This document shows, piece after piece, positions 42,929 through 51,612 of a DNA stretch of 64,000 nucleotides. The stretch's first letter is position 1. Every line of letters starts with the position of its first letter. The notes below the pieces were generated by a model. That model ran no database searches. It was not told where the DNA came from and saw nothing but the letters and a program-made list of their open reading frames with translations. The DNA comes from Saprospiraceae bacterium (GTDB taxonomy: Bacteria > Bacteroidota > Bacteroidia > Chitinophagales > Saprospiraceae), in NCBI GenBank assembly GCA_016714445.1, contig JADJNF010000010.1, positions 186,001 through 250,000 of the forward strand. Direction: 5' to 3'. Both the position numbers and the translations under genes were made by a program.

Positions 42929-44203
42929 TTACAACAAACCAACTTTATACAAAGGGACAAATTTGATCTTTTCTATTTGTCCACTTTTACTTTTTGATAA
43001 TACTATTGCTTGCTCAATGTGCGGATGTTTTTCGAATAGAGTGTGTAAGCTTTTTAAACTTCCTTTTTCACCAGCTTTAACTTCTATTGGCAGGATATTT
43101 CCATCTTCTACTATTATATAATCAACTTCTGAATTTGCCCCTGGTTCAGTTCTTGCCCAATATTGCAATTTGTTATACTTGATTAACAATTCCTGACCAA
43201 CAAATTGCTCAGCCATAAAACCTTTGAAATGAGCAGTCCATTTGTCCTTCAGTATTCTATCAGAAGGAGTGATCCCACATAATTTTGATAATAGACCTAT
43301 ATCTGAAAATATCATTTTAAATTGTTTGCCAGAAGATAGTAATGGTACACCACCAATAGCTACATTTTGTACTTTATGGATTAACCTTGCAATATTCAAT
43401 ACAGTCACACCCTTCTTGATAGTTATGCTTGAAAAATAGTTAGATAACTTGGTATATATCACTTGAGACCCTATATTTTTGGCCAATCCACCTAAAATTT
43501 CTAACAAACAGTCTTTATTAACCACAGGTTGATATTTACTAAAATCATTCTCGTAAGCATAAAGCAAATCACCTTGAACTTTTTGCACTTTTGTATAGTC
43601 TTTTTCCAAAACATAGGTCTGAACCACCTCTGGCATACCTCCAACAAAAAAATAATCGTCTAATAATTCATATATTTGTTTTTGAATGTGTTCAGGTATG
43701 ATATCTTCATTCAAAATAAACTGCCATAACTTTTCTTGTCCCACTGCGTATAAGAATTCCTGAAAATTCATCGGGTACATCTGGAGAAACTCGACTCTAC
43801 CGACTGGAAAAGAGATGTTTCGAAATTCAAAATCAAATAATGAACCTGCTGCAATTATTGGAATGTGATGAATATCTTCGTAGAAATATCTTAGGCTTTG
43901 TAATGCATTTGGACAAGACTGGACTTCATCAAAAAATAACAAATTTTTTCCAGACATAATATCCATTCCTAATAATATTTCTAATTCTTTTGTTATTCTT
44001 GCTGCATCGAGATTGAATTCAAATACTGCATGAAGGTCTCTTCGCTTTTCAAAATTTATTTCAATTATTTTTTCGAAGTGTTTTGTTCCAAATTCTCTTA
44101 TAGAATAAGATTTACCAATTTGCCTTGCACCTGAAAATATCAGTGGCTTTCTATTTGTTCCATTTTTCCATTTTTCTAAATATTGGGAAATGATTCGCTC
44201 CAT
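42929..44203 (-). CDS. AAA ATPase with DUF4143 C-terminal domain, gene 1
   Basis: This 424-residue protein has Walker A IFSGARQIGKS (about 19-29), Walker B LLFFDEVQSC (about 88-97), a sensor-like IIAAGSLFDFEF and FPVGRVEFLQMYPMNFQEFL, and a C-terminal DUF4143 domain. The latter contains EVDYIIVEDGNILPIEVKAG, a PD-(D/E)XK-like ExD...ExK core. The family is widespread and its function is not established. It diverges from a second copy at 44950, separated by 746 bases of repeats. Two perfect and one degenerate upstream repeats at 33-bp period (44258-44345) point to a dedicated operator. Confidence 0.88.
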   Translation of the reverse strand: MERIISQYLEKWKNGTNRKPLIFSGARQIGKSYSIREFGTKHFEKIIEINFEKRRDLHAVFEFNLDAARITKELEILLGMDIMSGKNLLFFDEVQSCPNALQSLRYFYEDIHHIPIIAAGSLFDFEFRNISFPVGRVEFLQMYPMNFQEFLYAVGQEKLWQFILNEDIIPEHIQKQIYELLDDYFFVGGMPEVVQTYVLEKDYTKVQKVQGDLLYAYENDFSKYQPVVNKDCLLEILGGLAKNIGSQVIYTKLSNYFSSITIKKGVTVLNIARLIHKVQNVAIGGVPLLSSGKQFKMIFSDIGLLSKLCGITPSDRILKDKWTAHFKGFMAEQFVGQELLIKYNKLQYWARTEPGANSEVDYIIVEDGNILPIEVKAGEKGSLKSLHTLFEKHPHIEQAIVLSKSKSGQIEKIKFVPLYKVGLL

Positions 44204-44224
44204 TGATTATTCTATTTTGAAATG

Positions 44225-44232
44225 CAAATATA
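44225..44232 (-). promoter_or_regulatory. -7 element of DUF4143 gene 1
   Basis: On the minus strand TATATTTG (44232-44225) matches TAnnTTTG and lies 21 bases before the start codon. The 33-bp-period repeats begin 26 bases further upstream. Confidence 0.5.
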
Positions 44233-44257
44233 AGGTATAAATTTGATACAATTTTTA

Positions 44258-44345
44258 ATTATAGTCATTATATTAAACTAATGATATGATATTATAGTCA
44301 TTATATTAAACTTACGGTATAAAATAATGACCATTATACTCTTTT
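44258..44345 (-). repeat. 33-bp-period direct repeats upstream of DUF4143 gene 1
   Basis: A 22-base unit (ATTATAGTCATTATATTAAA plus CT) is perfect at 44258-44279 and 44291-44312, a spacing of exactly 33 bp. A degenerate third unit at 44324-44345 keeps the core CATTATA in phase (about 13 of 22 identical). The units lie directly upstream of the promoter and differ in sequence from those of gene 2 while sharing the period. Confidence 0.75.
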
Positions 44346-44392
44346 TAGGACTTTACATAAATAATCAAAGAAATATTTGATACAGAGCTACT

Positions 44393-44621
44393 GAGCGAAA
44401 TGTGCTAAAAAAAAAGACGATTTCGCGCGTTAAGTATTAGTTACTGAGCGAAATCTATATAAAATGTTGCACATTTCGCTCGATAACTGTATCAGTGGTT
44501 TCCAAAGTCAGTCTTTCTCATAGAATAGAATTACCTATTTGTGAAGGTATTGGACGCCGATATTTTTATAAAAGAATGAGTTATTGAGCGAAATGTATGT
44601 AAAAAGACATAGATTTCGCTC
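44393..44621. repeat. Three GAGCGAAAT / ATTTCGCTC hairpins
   Basis: Arms GAGCGAAAT at 44393, 44446 and 44586 pair with ATTTCGCGC (44420), ATTTCGCTC (44473) and ATTTCGCTC (44613). The arm starts are always 27 bases apart. In the second and third hairpins the stems extend with GTTAC and TTATT flanks. They fill the space between the two divergent DUF4143 genes, where no gene is seen. Confidence 0.75.
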
Positions 44622-44837
44622 AATAGCATGATTTTTATCTTGTACTTGTTGTAGTTTTCATCTGTTTATTTTTATTTTATTTTTAATTGTCAGATGGAAT
44701 TGATAACTCACCTCCATCTTTGGCGTTATCGAACTTACGTTTCGCATAAAACAATCATCATGGTTTGTGTGCCAAAAAGATGGTTCATGCTCATTTCATG
44801 CTATGTATAGTCTATAATATTGAATTTAAAATTATGA

Positions 44838-44921
44838 TTAAGGTATATTCTGTGCAAATATATTGGTAAATTAAGGTATAGTCTGTGCAAAAAAGTATCA
44901 TAATTAAGGTATATTCTGTGC
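44838..44921 (+). repeat. 33-bp-period direct repeats upstream of DUF4143 gene 2
   Basis: TTAAGGTATATTCTGTGC occurs at 44838-44855, with one change (TATAGT) at 44871-44888, and again at 44904-44921. The spacing is exactly 33 bp twice. The last unit lies 9 bases before the -7 element and covers the place where a -33 box would be, so a bound protein would directly control this promoter. Confidence 0.8.
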
Positions 44922-44930
44922 GTAATATAT

Positions 44931-44938
44931 TATATTTG
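44931..44938 (+). promoter_or_regulatory. -7 element of DUF4143 gene 2
   Basis: TATATTTG is a perfect TAnnTTTG match 11 bases before ATG 44950, implying a very short leader. No TTTG exists at the -33 position; the third 33-bp repeat is there instead. Confidence 0.6.
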
Positions 44939-44949
44939 CGATTTCAAAA

Positions 44950-46305
44950 ATGCGCAATATGTTGTTTTACAGAAATATAGAGAAGGAGTTGATGCACTGG
45001 AAAAATAGTCGCTCACATAAACCTTTAATTCTAAGAGGAGCAAGACAGGTAGGTAAAACTACAGTTATAAGAAATTTTGGAAAGTCGTTTGACAATTTTA
45101 TTGAACTTAATTTAGAAAAGGAAAAAGACAAGAACTTTTTCAATTTTACAGATGACGTTAAAAAAATATTCGAAGCTATAATTCTCAGCAAAGGAAAAGC
45201 ATATAATGAAGACCAGTCTTATTTAATATTTATAGATGAAATTCAGCAACAACCAAAGGCTATTCAATTATTGCGTTACTTTTATGAAGATTTGCCAAGG
45301 GTTCATGTTATTTCAGCTGGGTCATTATTAGAATTTGCTTTATCCGATATAAGTTCGTTTCCTGTTGGCAGGGTGGAACAGTTATTATTGTACCCTTTGT
45401 CATTTGAAGAATTTTTAAGGGCTACAAAAAAAGACCTTTTGTATGAAAAATATGAAAATTTGGAAATTACAAATATAACGCATCAACTATTGATTGATGC
45501 ATTCAACGAATTTTTAATTGTAGGTGGTATGCCGGAAGCAGTATCTCAATACATACATGATGGATATTCCTTTATAAATTTAAATCGCATTTTCGAAAAT
45601 ATTTGGAATACCTACCTTGATGATGCATTAAAATATGGAAAATCAGATGCTCAAAAAAGAACACTTCAATTTCTGCTAAAAACAGCTCCTTACACTTTGG
45701 ATAGAGTCAATTTTTCAAAACTGGGCCAAAATCAGTATAAAAGCAGAGAGATATCAGAAGCAATGCTACAACTTCAAAAAGCAAAAATTGTACATTTGAT
45801 TTATCCTGTAACTTCAACAAAATTACCAATGATTCCCGATCTTAAAAAAAGACCCAGGATACAATTTTTAGATACTGGCCTTTTACTATATATCAATAAG
45901 CAAAGTGCAAATTATGTTATAGGAAATGCTCTTGATGAAGGTTTCAGAGGTCAGATTTCCAACCACATTGCAATGCAAGAAATCATGTCTGTGTCTTCAT
46001 CTGTCATACAGGAGTACTATTTTTGGACAAGAGAAAGTTCCAATGCCAATGCTGAAATTGATATAGTTTTTCCGTATAAAAATCTTTTATTGCCTGTGGA
46101 AGTAAAAGCTGGTGCTGTAGGCAGATTGAGATCTCTACACGAATATATGGATAGAACATCTCATGATATTGGTATAAGATTGTTAAGTAATCAATTATCT
46201 CTTGAAATGGCAACAACTTATGCCAACAAGTCATTTAAACTCATCAATATCCCGATTTATTTAGCTGGCAAAATTAATCACGTGTTAGAGAAGTTTGATT
46301 TTTAA
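44950..46305 (+). CDS. AAA ATPase with DUF4143 C-terminal domain, gene 2
   Basis: This 451-residue paralogue of the 42929 protein has Walker A ILRGARQVGKTTV (about 27-39), Walker B YLIFIDEIQQQ (about 91-101), VISAGSLLEFALSD and FPVGRVEQLLLYPLSFEEFL. The C-terminal DUF4143 part has ANAEIDIVFPYKNLLLPVEV followed by KAG, the PD-(D/E)XK-like core. The two proteins are clearly diverged, so they are not a recent duplication. ATG 44950 or 44959 may be used, both right behind the -7 element. The function of the family is not established. Confidence 0.88.
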   Translation: MRNMLFYRNIEKELMHWKNSRSHKPLILRGARQVGKTTVIRNFGKSFDNFIELNLEKEKDKNFFNFTDDVKKIFEAIILSKGKAYNEDQSYLIFIDEIQQQPKAIQLLRYFYEDLPRVHVISAGSLLEFALSDISSFPVGRVEQLLLYPLSFEEFLRATKKDLLYEKYENLEITNITHQLLIDAFNEFLIVGGMPEAVSQYIHDGYSFINLNRIFENIWNTYLDDALKYGKSDAQKRTLQFLLKTAPYTLDRVNFSKLGQNQYKSREISEAMLQLQKAKIVHLIYPVTSTKLPMIPDLKKRPRIQFLDTGLLLYINKQSANYVIGNALDEGFRGQISNHIAMQEIMSVSSSVIQEYYFWTRESSNANAEIDIVFPYKNLLLPVEVKAGAVGRLRSLHEYMDRTSHDIGIRLLSNQLSLEMATTYANKSFKLINIPIYLAGKINHVLEKFDF

Positions 46306-46312
46306 CACAACA

Positions 46313-48466
46313 TCACAAATTATCCAATTGATTTTTGTTCTTATCGGCACTGATTGTCCAGAAAAATCCCAGGAATACAAATCGATCTGCTGGCTGTCCG
46401 ATAGCTCGTCTTTGGAATTGTCCATCCATGTCAGGCGCATTGGCGTACTGATACCCAAATACATTGTCGGTGCCTAAGATATTGGATACAGAAAAGTACA
46501 AAATCTTTTGTTGCGTTATCAAGTAGGCCCAGTTGAAACTTAGGTTTTGGAAAGCTTTGGTTTTACCATTCATAAAGCTATTTTCATTGGGATTATGGTA
46601 TGGTCTGCCAGAGTTGACAGTGTAAGAAAAGCCGATTTGAGAAGTGAGTTTTTCGATCCAATGTTTCGTGACAATAGAAAGTGTATGATTGGCAATAAAT
46701 GAAGGTGTGGCTTGCACAGGAAAGTTTTGGTAATCACGCTCAGAGTCAATGTATGAGTACGAAATCCAGTAATCCGTGTTTTTGACAGTTTTGCTATCTC
46801 TCCAGAAAACATCGAAACCACGGGCATATCCACTACCGTTATTGTTGTACATGGCATTGAATTGCGGACGATTGGTATTGTATTTTATAAGATTGCTGTA
46901 ATCCTTGATATAGGCTTCTGTACGAAGTAAACGGCCTTCTTTATTGTACTGATAATTGAGAATGTAATGTTGAGTACGCTCAGAATTTATGTTTTGATTG
47001 AACTTGACAATATCTATTACAGGTGTTTGAGTGAAGTCTCCGAAGGCAAAGGAAAACTGACTCAACTTGGATACTTTATAAGCCATGGATGCTCTCGGGT
47101 TAAAGTGGATTTCGTCCAATAAATCATTGCGTGAAGCCCGACCACCAACTTTGAATGCAAGGTTTTTGCTTAGAAAAATGTCTGATTCGAAGTAAGCGGC
47201 ACCCAAATGATTGACATATCCCAAAGGGAAAGTTGCACCCATTGCTTCGGTATATTTTTCATCAAAATCCGTATAAAAATAATCCAATCCACCATAAATC
47301 GAGATCCTATCCGAGATGGTGCGTGTGAGTTTTAGTTTGGCATGAACTGCATTTTCAGTATTACTTAATTTGTCTTGATTGATATCAAGTTTGTTGGTTC
47401 CCTGACCGAAACTTACCCCTGAATGTATCATCCAATTTTGTCCCAAAGTACCTTTGTAAGTGATATTGCCGTAAGTATTGGTATTTTTAAGTGCAAATCT
47501 TATTTTGTCCTTTTGGTTGATGTCAGCTTCATTGATATCCAAACGGGAACCATCAAAAGCTGCATAAGCTCTCAAAAGACCATTTTTGAATTTATATCTG
47601 TAGACGATTTCTCCACCACCTGATTGCACAGGTTTATTCCAATCTAAGTCTTGTGGCACGATTTTCTGATATGGTCCGAGATTAATGTAAGACAAATTAA
47701 AAGTAACGGATTGTTTGTCCCATTTTTGGGTTTTTCCAAGACCAAGACCTACCGTCATTAAAGATATATCTGTTTGATTTTGAGTAGGTTCGGCTATAGT
47801 ATTCAAAGACAAAACGCTTGACAATGCTTCGCCATATTCGGCACTATATCCGCCTGTAGAAAACGACACACCATTAAACAAAAAGGGTGAAAAACGACTT
47901 CTTGTAGGCGTATTATTGGCTGTAGGTCCATAAGGTTGTGCTACTCGCATGCCATCTACAAATGTCTGTGTTTCATTGGCTTCGCCACCTCTGACAAACA
48001 ATCTTCCATCTTCACCGACGGTCTGTGTGCCTGGCAAAGTAGTCAATGCTCCGATGATATCGCCTGCTGCACCTGCGGTAGTGACAATATCCAATGGTTT
48101 TAGGACAGAAACACGTGCTTTGTCTCCTGCTTCAAAAGTTCCTGCTGTAATCACGACAGCGTCTAATGATGTCACACTTTCTTTTAGCTTGACGGTAAGT
48201 CCCGACAAAGCAGACACATCGGCTGTTTTTTTGAAAGTTTCGTAAGAGAGATAGCTGATGACAAGTGTTCGAACACCAGTTTCTGACGTTTTGAACTGAA
48301 AGTCTCCATTTTCGTCAGTGACCGACCCATCATAACTACCTTCGATAAATACATTGGCGCCGATGATGGCTGCACCTTGCTGGTCTAAGACTCGACCTTT
48401 TATGTCTGTTTGTGCTATGATAGCTGAGCTACAAAAAAAGAAAAGAATAAAAAGTATTTGCTGCAT
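46313..48466 (-). CDS. TonB-dependent receptor (CarboxypepD-regulatory type)
   Basis: This protein of about 717 residues begins at ATG 48466 (MQQILFILFFFCSSAIIAQ), a good signal peptide; the longer frame to 48502 adds 12 polar residues. A CarboxypepD-like domain (about 20-105, LDQQGAAIIGANVFIEGSYD) is followed by a plug (TTLPGTQTVGEDGRLFVRGG, about 165-185) and a 22-strand-type barrel. It lacks SusC signature features. It ends convergent to DUF4143 gene 2, only 7 bases from its stop. A 21-bp motif shared with the DUF2141 gene lies 69 bases upstream, suggesting co-regulation with the LytS locus. Confidence 0.88.
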   Translation of the reverse strand: MQQILFILFFFCSSAIIAQTDIKGRVLDQQGAAIIGANVFIEGSYDGSVTDENGDFQFKTSETGVRTLVISYLSYETFKKTADVSALSGLTVKLKESVTSLDAVVITAGTFEAGDKARVSVLKPLDIVTTAGAAGDIIGALTTLPGTQTVGEDGRLFVRGGEANETQTFVDGMRVAQPYGPTANNTPTRSRFSPFLFNGVSFSTGGYSAEYGEALSSVLSLNTIAEPTQNQTDISLMTVGLGLGKTQKWDKQSVTFNLSYINLGPYQKIVPQDLDWNKPVQSGGGEIVYRYKFKNGLLRAYAAFDGSRLDINEADINQKDKIRFALKNTNTYGNITYKGTLGQNWMIHSGVSFGQGTNKLDINQDKLSNTENAVHAKLKLTRTISDRISIYGGLDYFYTDFDEKYTEAMGATFPLGYVNHLGAAYFESDIFLSKNLAFKVGGRASRNDLLDEIHFNPRASMAYKVSKLSQFSFAFGDFTQTPVIDIVKFNQNINSERTQHYILNYQYNKEGRLLRTEAYIKDYSNLIKYNTNRPQFNAMYNNNGSGYARGFDVFWRDSKTVKNTDYWISYSYIDSERDYQNFPVQATPSFIANHTLSIVTKHWIEKLTSQIGFSYTVNSGRPYHNPNENSFMNGKTKAFQNLSFNWAYLITQQKILYFSVSNILGTDNVFGYQYANAPDMDGQFQRRAIGQPADRFVFLGFFWTISADKNKNQLDNL

Positions 48467-48527
48467 GATATCTTGATTATAACACAAAGGTGAAGTAACC
48501 AAGATTGATGATCAAAAAAAATGGACT

Positions 48528-48557
48528 CAGTTGTAGAATATGGAGGATGAGTTGTGG
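48528..48557 (-). promoter_or_regulatory. Conserved 21-bp upstream motif, copy 2, with a 21-bp-spaced AGTTGT direct repeat
   Basis: The 21 bases at 48536-48556 are identical to 42315-42335. In addition CAGTTGTAG (48528) and GAGTTGTGG (48549) are direct repeats spaced exactly 21 bp, the geometry used by LytTR regulators. The first copy does not keep that 21-bp spacing, so LytTR binding is tentative. Confidence 0.4.
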
Positions 48558-48675
48558 GTGAAAGGGTAAACAATTTAGAAAACATATCAAAAGGTGACCA
48601 AAATCAGGGTAAACACCATTCCTTTTTGCTTTGAGTATTTTTATATTTGCAGTCATATAAGTTGTAGACTTTACA

Positions 48676-49962
48676 ATGTTAGCATCTCTTAATATGAAGT
48701 ATTGGACCTTTTATATTTTGCATTTGTCAGTATTATTGTTTTCGTATTCCATATGTCAAAGCCAAGAATATTCTCTAAAGTTTTTGGCATCAGGCAGCGA
48801 TATAAATCCCGATATTGATCGGATTGTTATTCCCCTTGGTAATCCTGGAAAACCTGTAAACGTAGCCTCAGACTTTACTGTAGAATTCTGGATGAAGGCC
48901 AAATCCGGGGATAACAATGCTAATGGCTGTAACCCAAATGAATGGTATTTTGGCAATGTTATCATAGATCGTGATGTTTTTGGAGATGGAGATTACGGTG
49001 ATTATGGAATTGTTTTATGTAACCGAAGGATAGTAGTAGGCGTTCAGAGAAGTAATCTGGCACATGGTGGAGTAGTAGGAAATACAATAGTTGATGATGC
49101 GCAATGGCACCATATAGCAGTGACCCGTCAGGCATCGAGTGGTGGGGTATGGTTATATGTAGATGGCATACTTGATGCCAGTAGTAATTCAAGTGCATCA
49201 TCTGGAAATATTAGTTACCGAAATGGTAGAACCACCATATATCCTGACGACCCGACGCTGGTTTTTGGAGCAGAAAAACATGATTATCCCGGTTCGCTGT
49301 ATTACAAGGGAATGCTGGATGAATTTAGAATCTCCAATAATATAAGATATACATCCAACTTTACACCTCCCAACCAACCCTTAATTACTGATGCAAATAC
49401 TATGGCTCTTTATCATTTTAATGAAGGAAGCGGTACTATTTTAACAGATGTTTCTGGTGCATCAGGCGGACCTTCTCACGGAACTATTCAATATGGTGGC
49501 AATCCGTTAGGCCCGGTTTGGTCTTATGACAGTCCATTCCATCCTGTACTGGAAGTTACTAATACAGCAGATAGCGGACCAGGTTCACTTAGACAGGTAA
49601 TAGCAGATGCTCCTACAGGTTCAACTATTGTTTTCAGCCCAAGTTTACAAAATCCGGACATCGATTTAGCTTCACCGATTGTGATTAACAAGTCTTTGAC
49701 CATAAAAGACTTAAATACACAATCTATAAGAGTGAAAACCGGTAGTACAGGGCCGGTTTTTCGGATAGAAAACACAGCATTATTGGTTGTTTTAAGTTCA
49801 TTCGAGATCAGGTCAGGAAATGGGTTGAATGCAAGATGTATTGATAACCAAGGCAATCTCAGGCTGGAAAATATGTTGATTGAAGATATGTCTCCTGGTA
49901 CAGGAAGTTGTATACTTAATACAGGTCATTTAGACATCCTTGGAGGAGTGATTATTGATTAA
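48676..49962 (+). CDS. Secreted LamG-domain protein, probably truncated
   Basis: This 428-residue protein has a signal peptide (start at 48676 or better 48694, MKYWTFYILHLSVLLFSYSI). A LamG/concanavalin-like domain spans about 45-245 (DFTVEFWMKAKSG, WHHIAVTRQASSGGVWLYVD, GMLDEFRISNNIRYTSNFTP), followed by the beginning of a parallel beta-helix region (VTNTADSGPGSLRQVIADAP). It stops after a few rungs, without the C-terminal sorting domain that related adhesins carry, so the gene may be shortened. A TATATTTG -7 element is at 48641-48648. Confidence 0.75.
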   Translation: MLASLNMKYWTFYILHLSVLLFSYSICQSQEYSLKFLASGSDINPDIDRIVIPLGNPGKPVNVASDFTVEFWMKAKSGDNNANGCNPNEWYFGNVIIDRDVFGDGDYGDYGIVLCNRRIVVGVQRSNLAHGGVVGNTIVDDAQWHHIAVTRQASSGGVWLYVDGILDASSNSSASSGNISYRNGRTTIYPDDPTLVFGAEKHDYPGSLYYKGMLDEFRISNNIRYTSNFTPPNQPLITDANTMALYHFNEGSGTILTDVSGASGGPSHGTIQYGGNPLGPVWSYDSPFHPVLEVTNTADSGPGSLRQVIADAPTGSTIVFSPSLQNPDIDLASPIVINKSLTIKDLNTQSIRVKTGSTGPVFRIENTALLVVLSSFEIRSGNGLNARCIDNQGNLRLENMLIEDMSPGTGSCILNTGHLDILGGVIID

Positions 49963-50130
49963 ATCATCATTAAAATGTATCATTAAAACATCAGAAGCAT
50001 TTGATTAATCTTTGAAATACCACTACCGCCTAACTCCCGGCCATAAGTTCAAAAAAGGTAAAGGGCATTTACTCAATTCTTAATTTAACAAAGTAGAAAT
50101 AATCAGTTATTATGAAATTCAGCAAATGAC

Positions 50131-50790
50131 TTACACCAGAAGAACATTTGGAATAAAATCAATCATAAAATGAGCAATGATATTAGATTTTAAGTCCTTT
50201 TTCCAAAAATAAAACAAAGCAAACAGACCACCGGCAACGGTAGATATTAATATTCCTGCATACCCTTGAGGATAGTGAAGTAAGCCAAAAGGAATGGTGG
50301 ACAACAAAAAAGCCATCCATTTTTTTCCTGTTAACGCTGTAAAACGTTCCAGTAAAAACCCTCGCATAAATATTTCTTCAGCTACACCTGCTCTGATGGT
50401 AATAAATGCAATGACTGGTTTGGATAATAGGTCAAATGATTTGGATTCCCCAAATGTCCAGCCCACTATTTTTGAAAATTCGACACAAACCAACATTGCA
50501 GCAATACAAACAACGAATATGACCGCTGCTAACAATAGTGATTTTTTCCAATGTCGATTATGTAGTCCAATTGAGTCAAGTGTTAACTTTTCTCTTGGAA
50601 TAATGTAAAACAGAAGTAAACCGACCATTCCAAAAATCAAGACTTCCTTTGTTATCATCTGCACATCACCCAGCTGATCTCCATAGAAAGATTTGAAGAC
50701 CAGGTTTATGGCAGTAATGCTAAACATAGATAAAATGATGCCTATCCAGGTATAACTATTAATACTTATCGTTGAATTTTTGACACTCAC
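50131..50790 (-). CDS. CPBP-family intramembrane glutamic protease
   Basis: This 219-residue membrane protein has about seven hydrophobic helices. The Abi/CAAX-protease motifs are present: VAEEIFMRGFLLERF (about 140-154) with the catalytic Glu-Glu and Arg, GLLHYPQG (about 168-175) with a His, and AHFMIDFIPN (about 205-214). It probably cleaves membrane-embedded peptides. It lies 41 bases downstream of the LytTR regulator gene on the same strand, so it may be part of that transcript. Confidence 0.85.
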   Translation of the reverse strand: MSVKNSTISINSYTWIGIILSMFSITAINLVFKSFYGDQLGDVQMITKEVLIFGMVGLLLFYIIPREKLTLDSIGLHNRHWKKSLLLAAVIFVVCIAAMLVCVEFSKIVGWTFGESKSFDLLSKPVIAFITIRAGVAEEIFMRGFLLERFTALTGKKWMAFLLSTIPFGLLHYPQGYAGILISTVAGGLFALFYFWKKDLKSNIIAHFMIDFIPNVLLV

Positions 50791-50831
50791 TTCTTATATT
50801 TTTTTGTTTTGATAATTGATGTAAAAAGCAA

Positions 50832-51602
50832 CTACCGATCCATCCATTTTTTAAATTCAGGACTCTTGAGCCTGCTGATATCGATCTCCAATTTATGATT
50901 TGGTTCATGAAGCCTGACCAGCAATTTTGAGTTATCCAAAGGTTTTACAGTATGTATGTAATCTATATTGATGATATATTGTCGATTTGCACGGTAAAAT
51001 AGTTTTGGATTTAATAATTCTTCTATCTCTTCCAGTGTCACATAATCTACTACATATCTTTCACCACTTGCCATGTACACAAAATTAACCTGATCTTTAC
51101 AAAAACAAACGATGTCTTTGGCATTTACCGGCATCCATTGGTTGCGCACATTGACAATAAATTTTTCTTTATATTTTGATGCGCCATTCGGATTGGTGAT
51201 GGATTGAATCAGACTATTGATATCCGCTGCAATAGGTTCAGACTTACTTATCTGTTTCCTGCATTTATCTATGGCAGTGGATAAGTCCTGATCATTGATA
51301 GGTTTTAGTAAATAATCGATGCCATTTACCTTAAAAGCCTGAATAGCGTATTCATCGTATGCAGTGGTAAATATTACGGGACAATTCAAATCGAAATCCT
51401 TAAAGATATCAAAACTGACGCCATCACTGAGTTGGATATCCATAAATAGTAAATCCGGTTCAGCATTTTGGCTAAACCAACGACGGGCAGTCTTGAGACT
51501 AGGTAGTATCTCCATAACCTGAATATCCGGAGCCACTTTTTTGATCTTTTTTAAGAGCACATTGGCTATCAATTCTTCGTCTTCTATGATTAAAGCTTTC
51601 AT
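50832..51602 (-). CDS. LytTR-family response regulator
   Basis: This 256-residue protein has a receiver domain (MKALIIEDEELIANVLLKKI; phosphoacceptor Asp in LLFMDIQLSDG near residue 56; DYLLKPINDQDL) joined to a LytTR DNA-binding domain (about 155-255, FYRANRQYIINIDYIHTVKP). It follows the sensor kinase after 10 bases and forms its cognate pair. A triple direct repeat with 21-bp period at 54826-54876, just upstream of the kinase gene and of the divergent 54947 gene, is a good candidate binding site. It is the intact paralogue of the frameshifted regulator at 38619. Confidence 0.9.
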   Translation of the reverse strand: MKALIIEDEELIANVLLKKIKKVAPDIQVMEILPSLKTARRWFSQNAEPDLLFMDIQLSDGVSFDIFKDFDLNCPVIFTTAYDEYAIQAFKVNGIDYLLKPINDQDLSTAIDKCRKQISKSEPIAADINSLIQSITNPNGASKYKEKFIVNVRNQWMPVNAKDIVCFCKDQVNFVYMASGERYVVDYVTLEEIEELLNPKLFYRANRQYIINIDYIHTVKPLDNSKLLVRLHEPNHKLEIDISRLKSPEFKKWMDR

Positions 51603-51612
51603 GTTTATTACT

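Noticed and set aside
44838..44921. Three regularly spaced repeats that might be a CRISPR array
   Set aside because: Units of 18 bp with 15-bp spacers are too short, the spacers are AT-rich, no cas genes are present, and the array abuts a promoter. An operator array fits better.
45000..45200. Minus-strand frames within the DUF4143 gene and many similar shadows inside large genes
   Set aside because: They lie antisense to strongly supported coding sequence and carry no motifs of their own.
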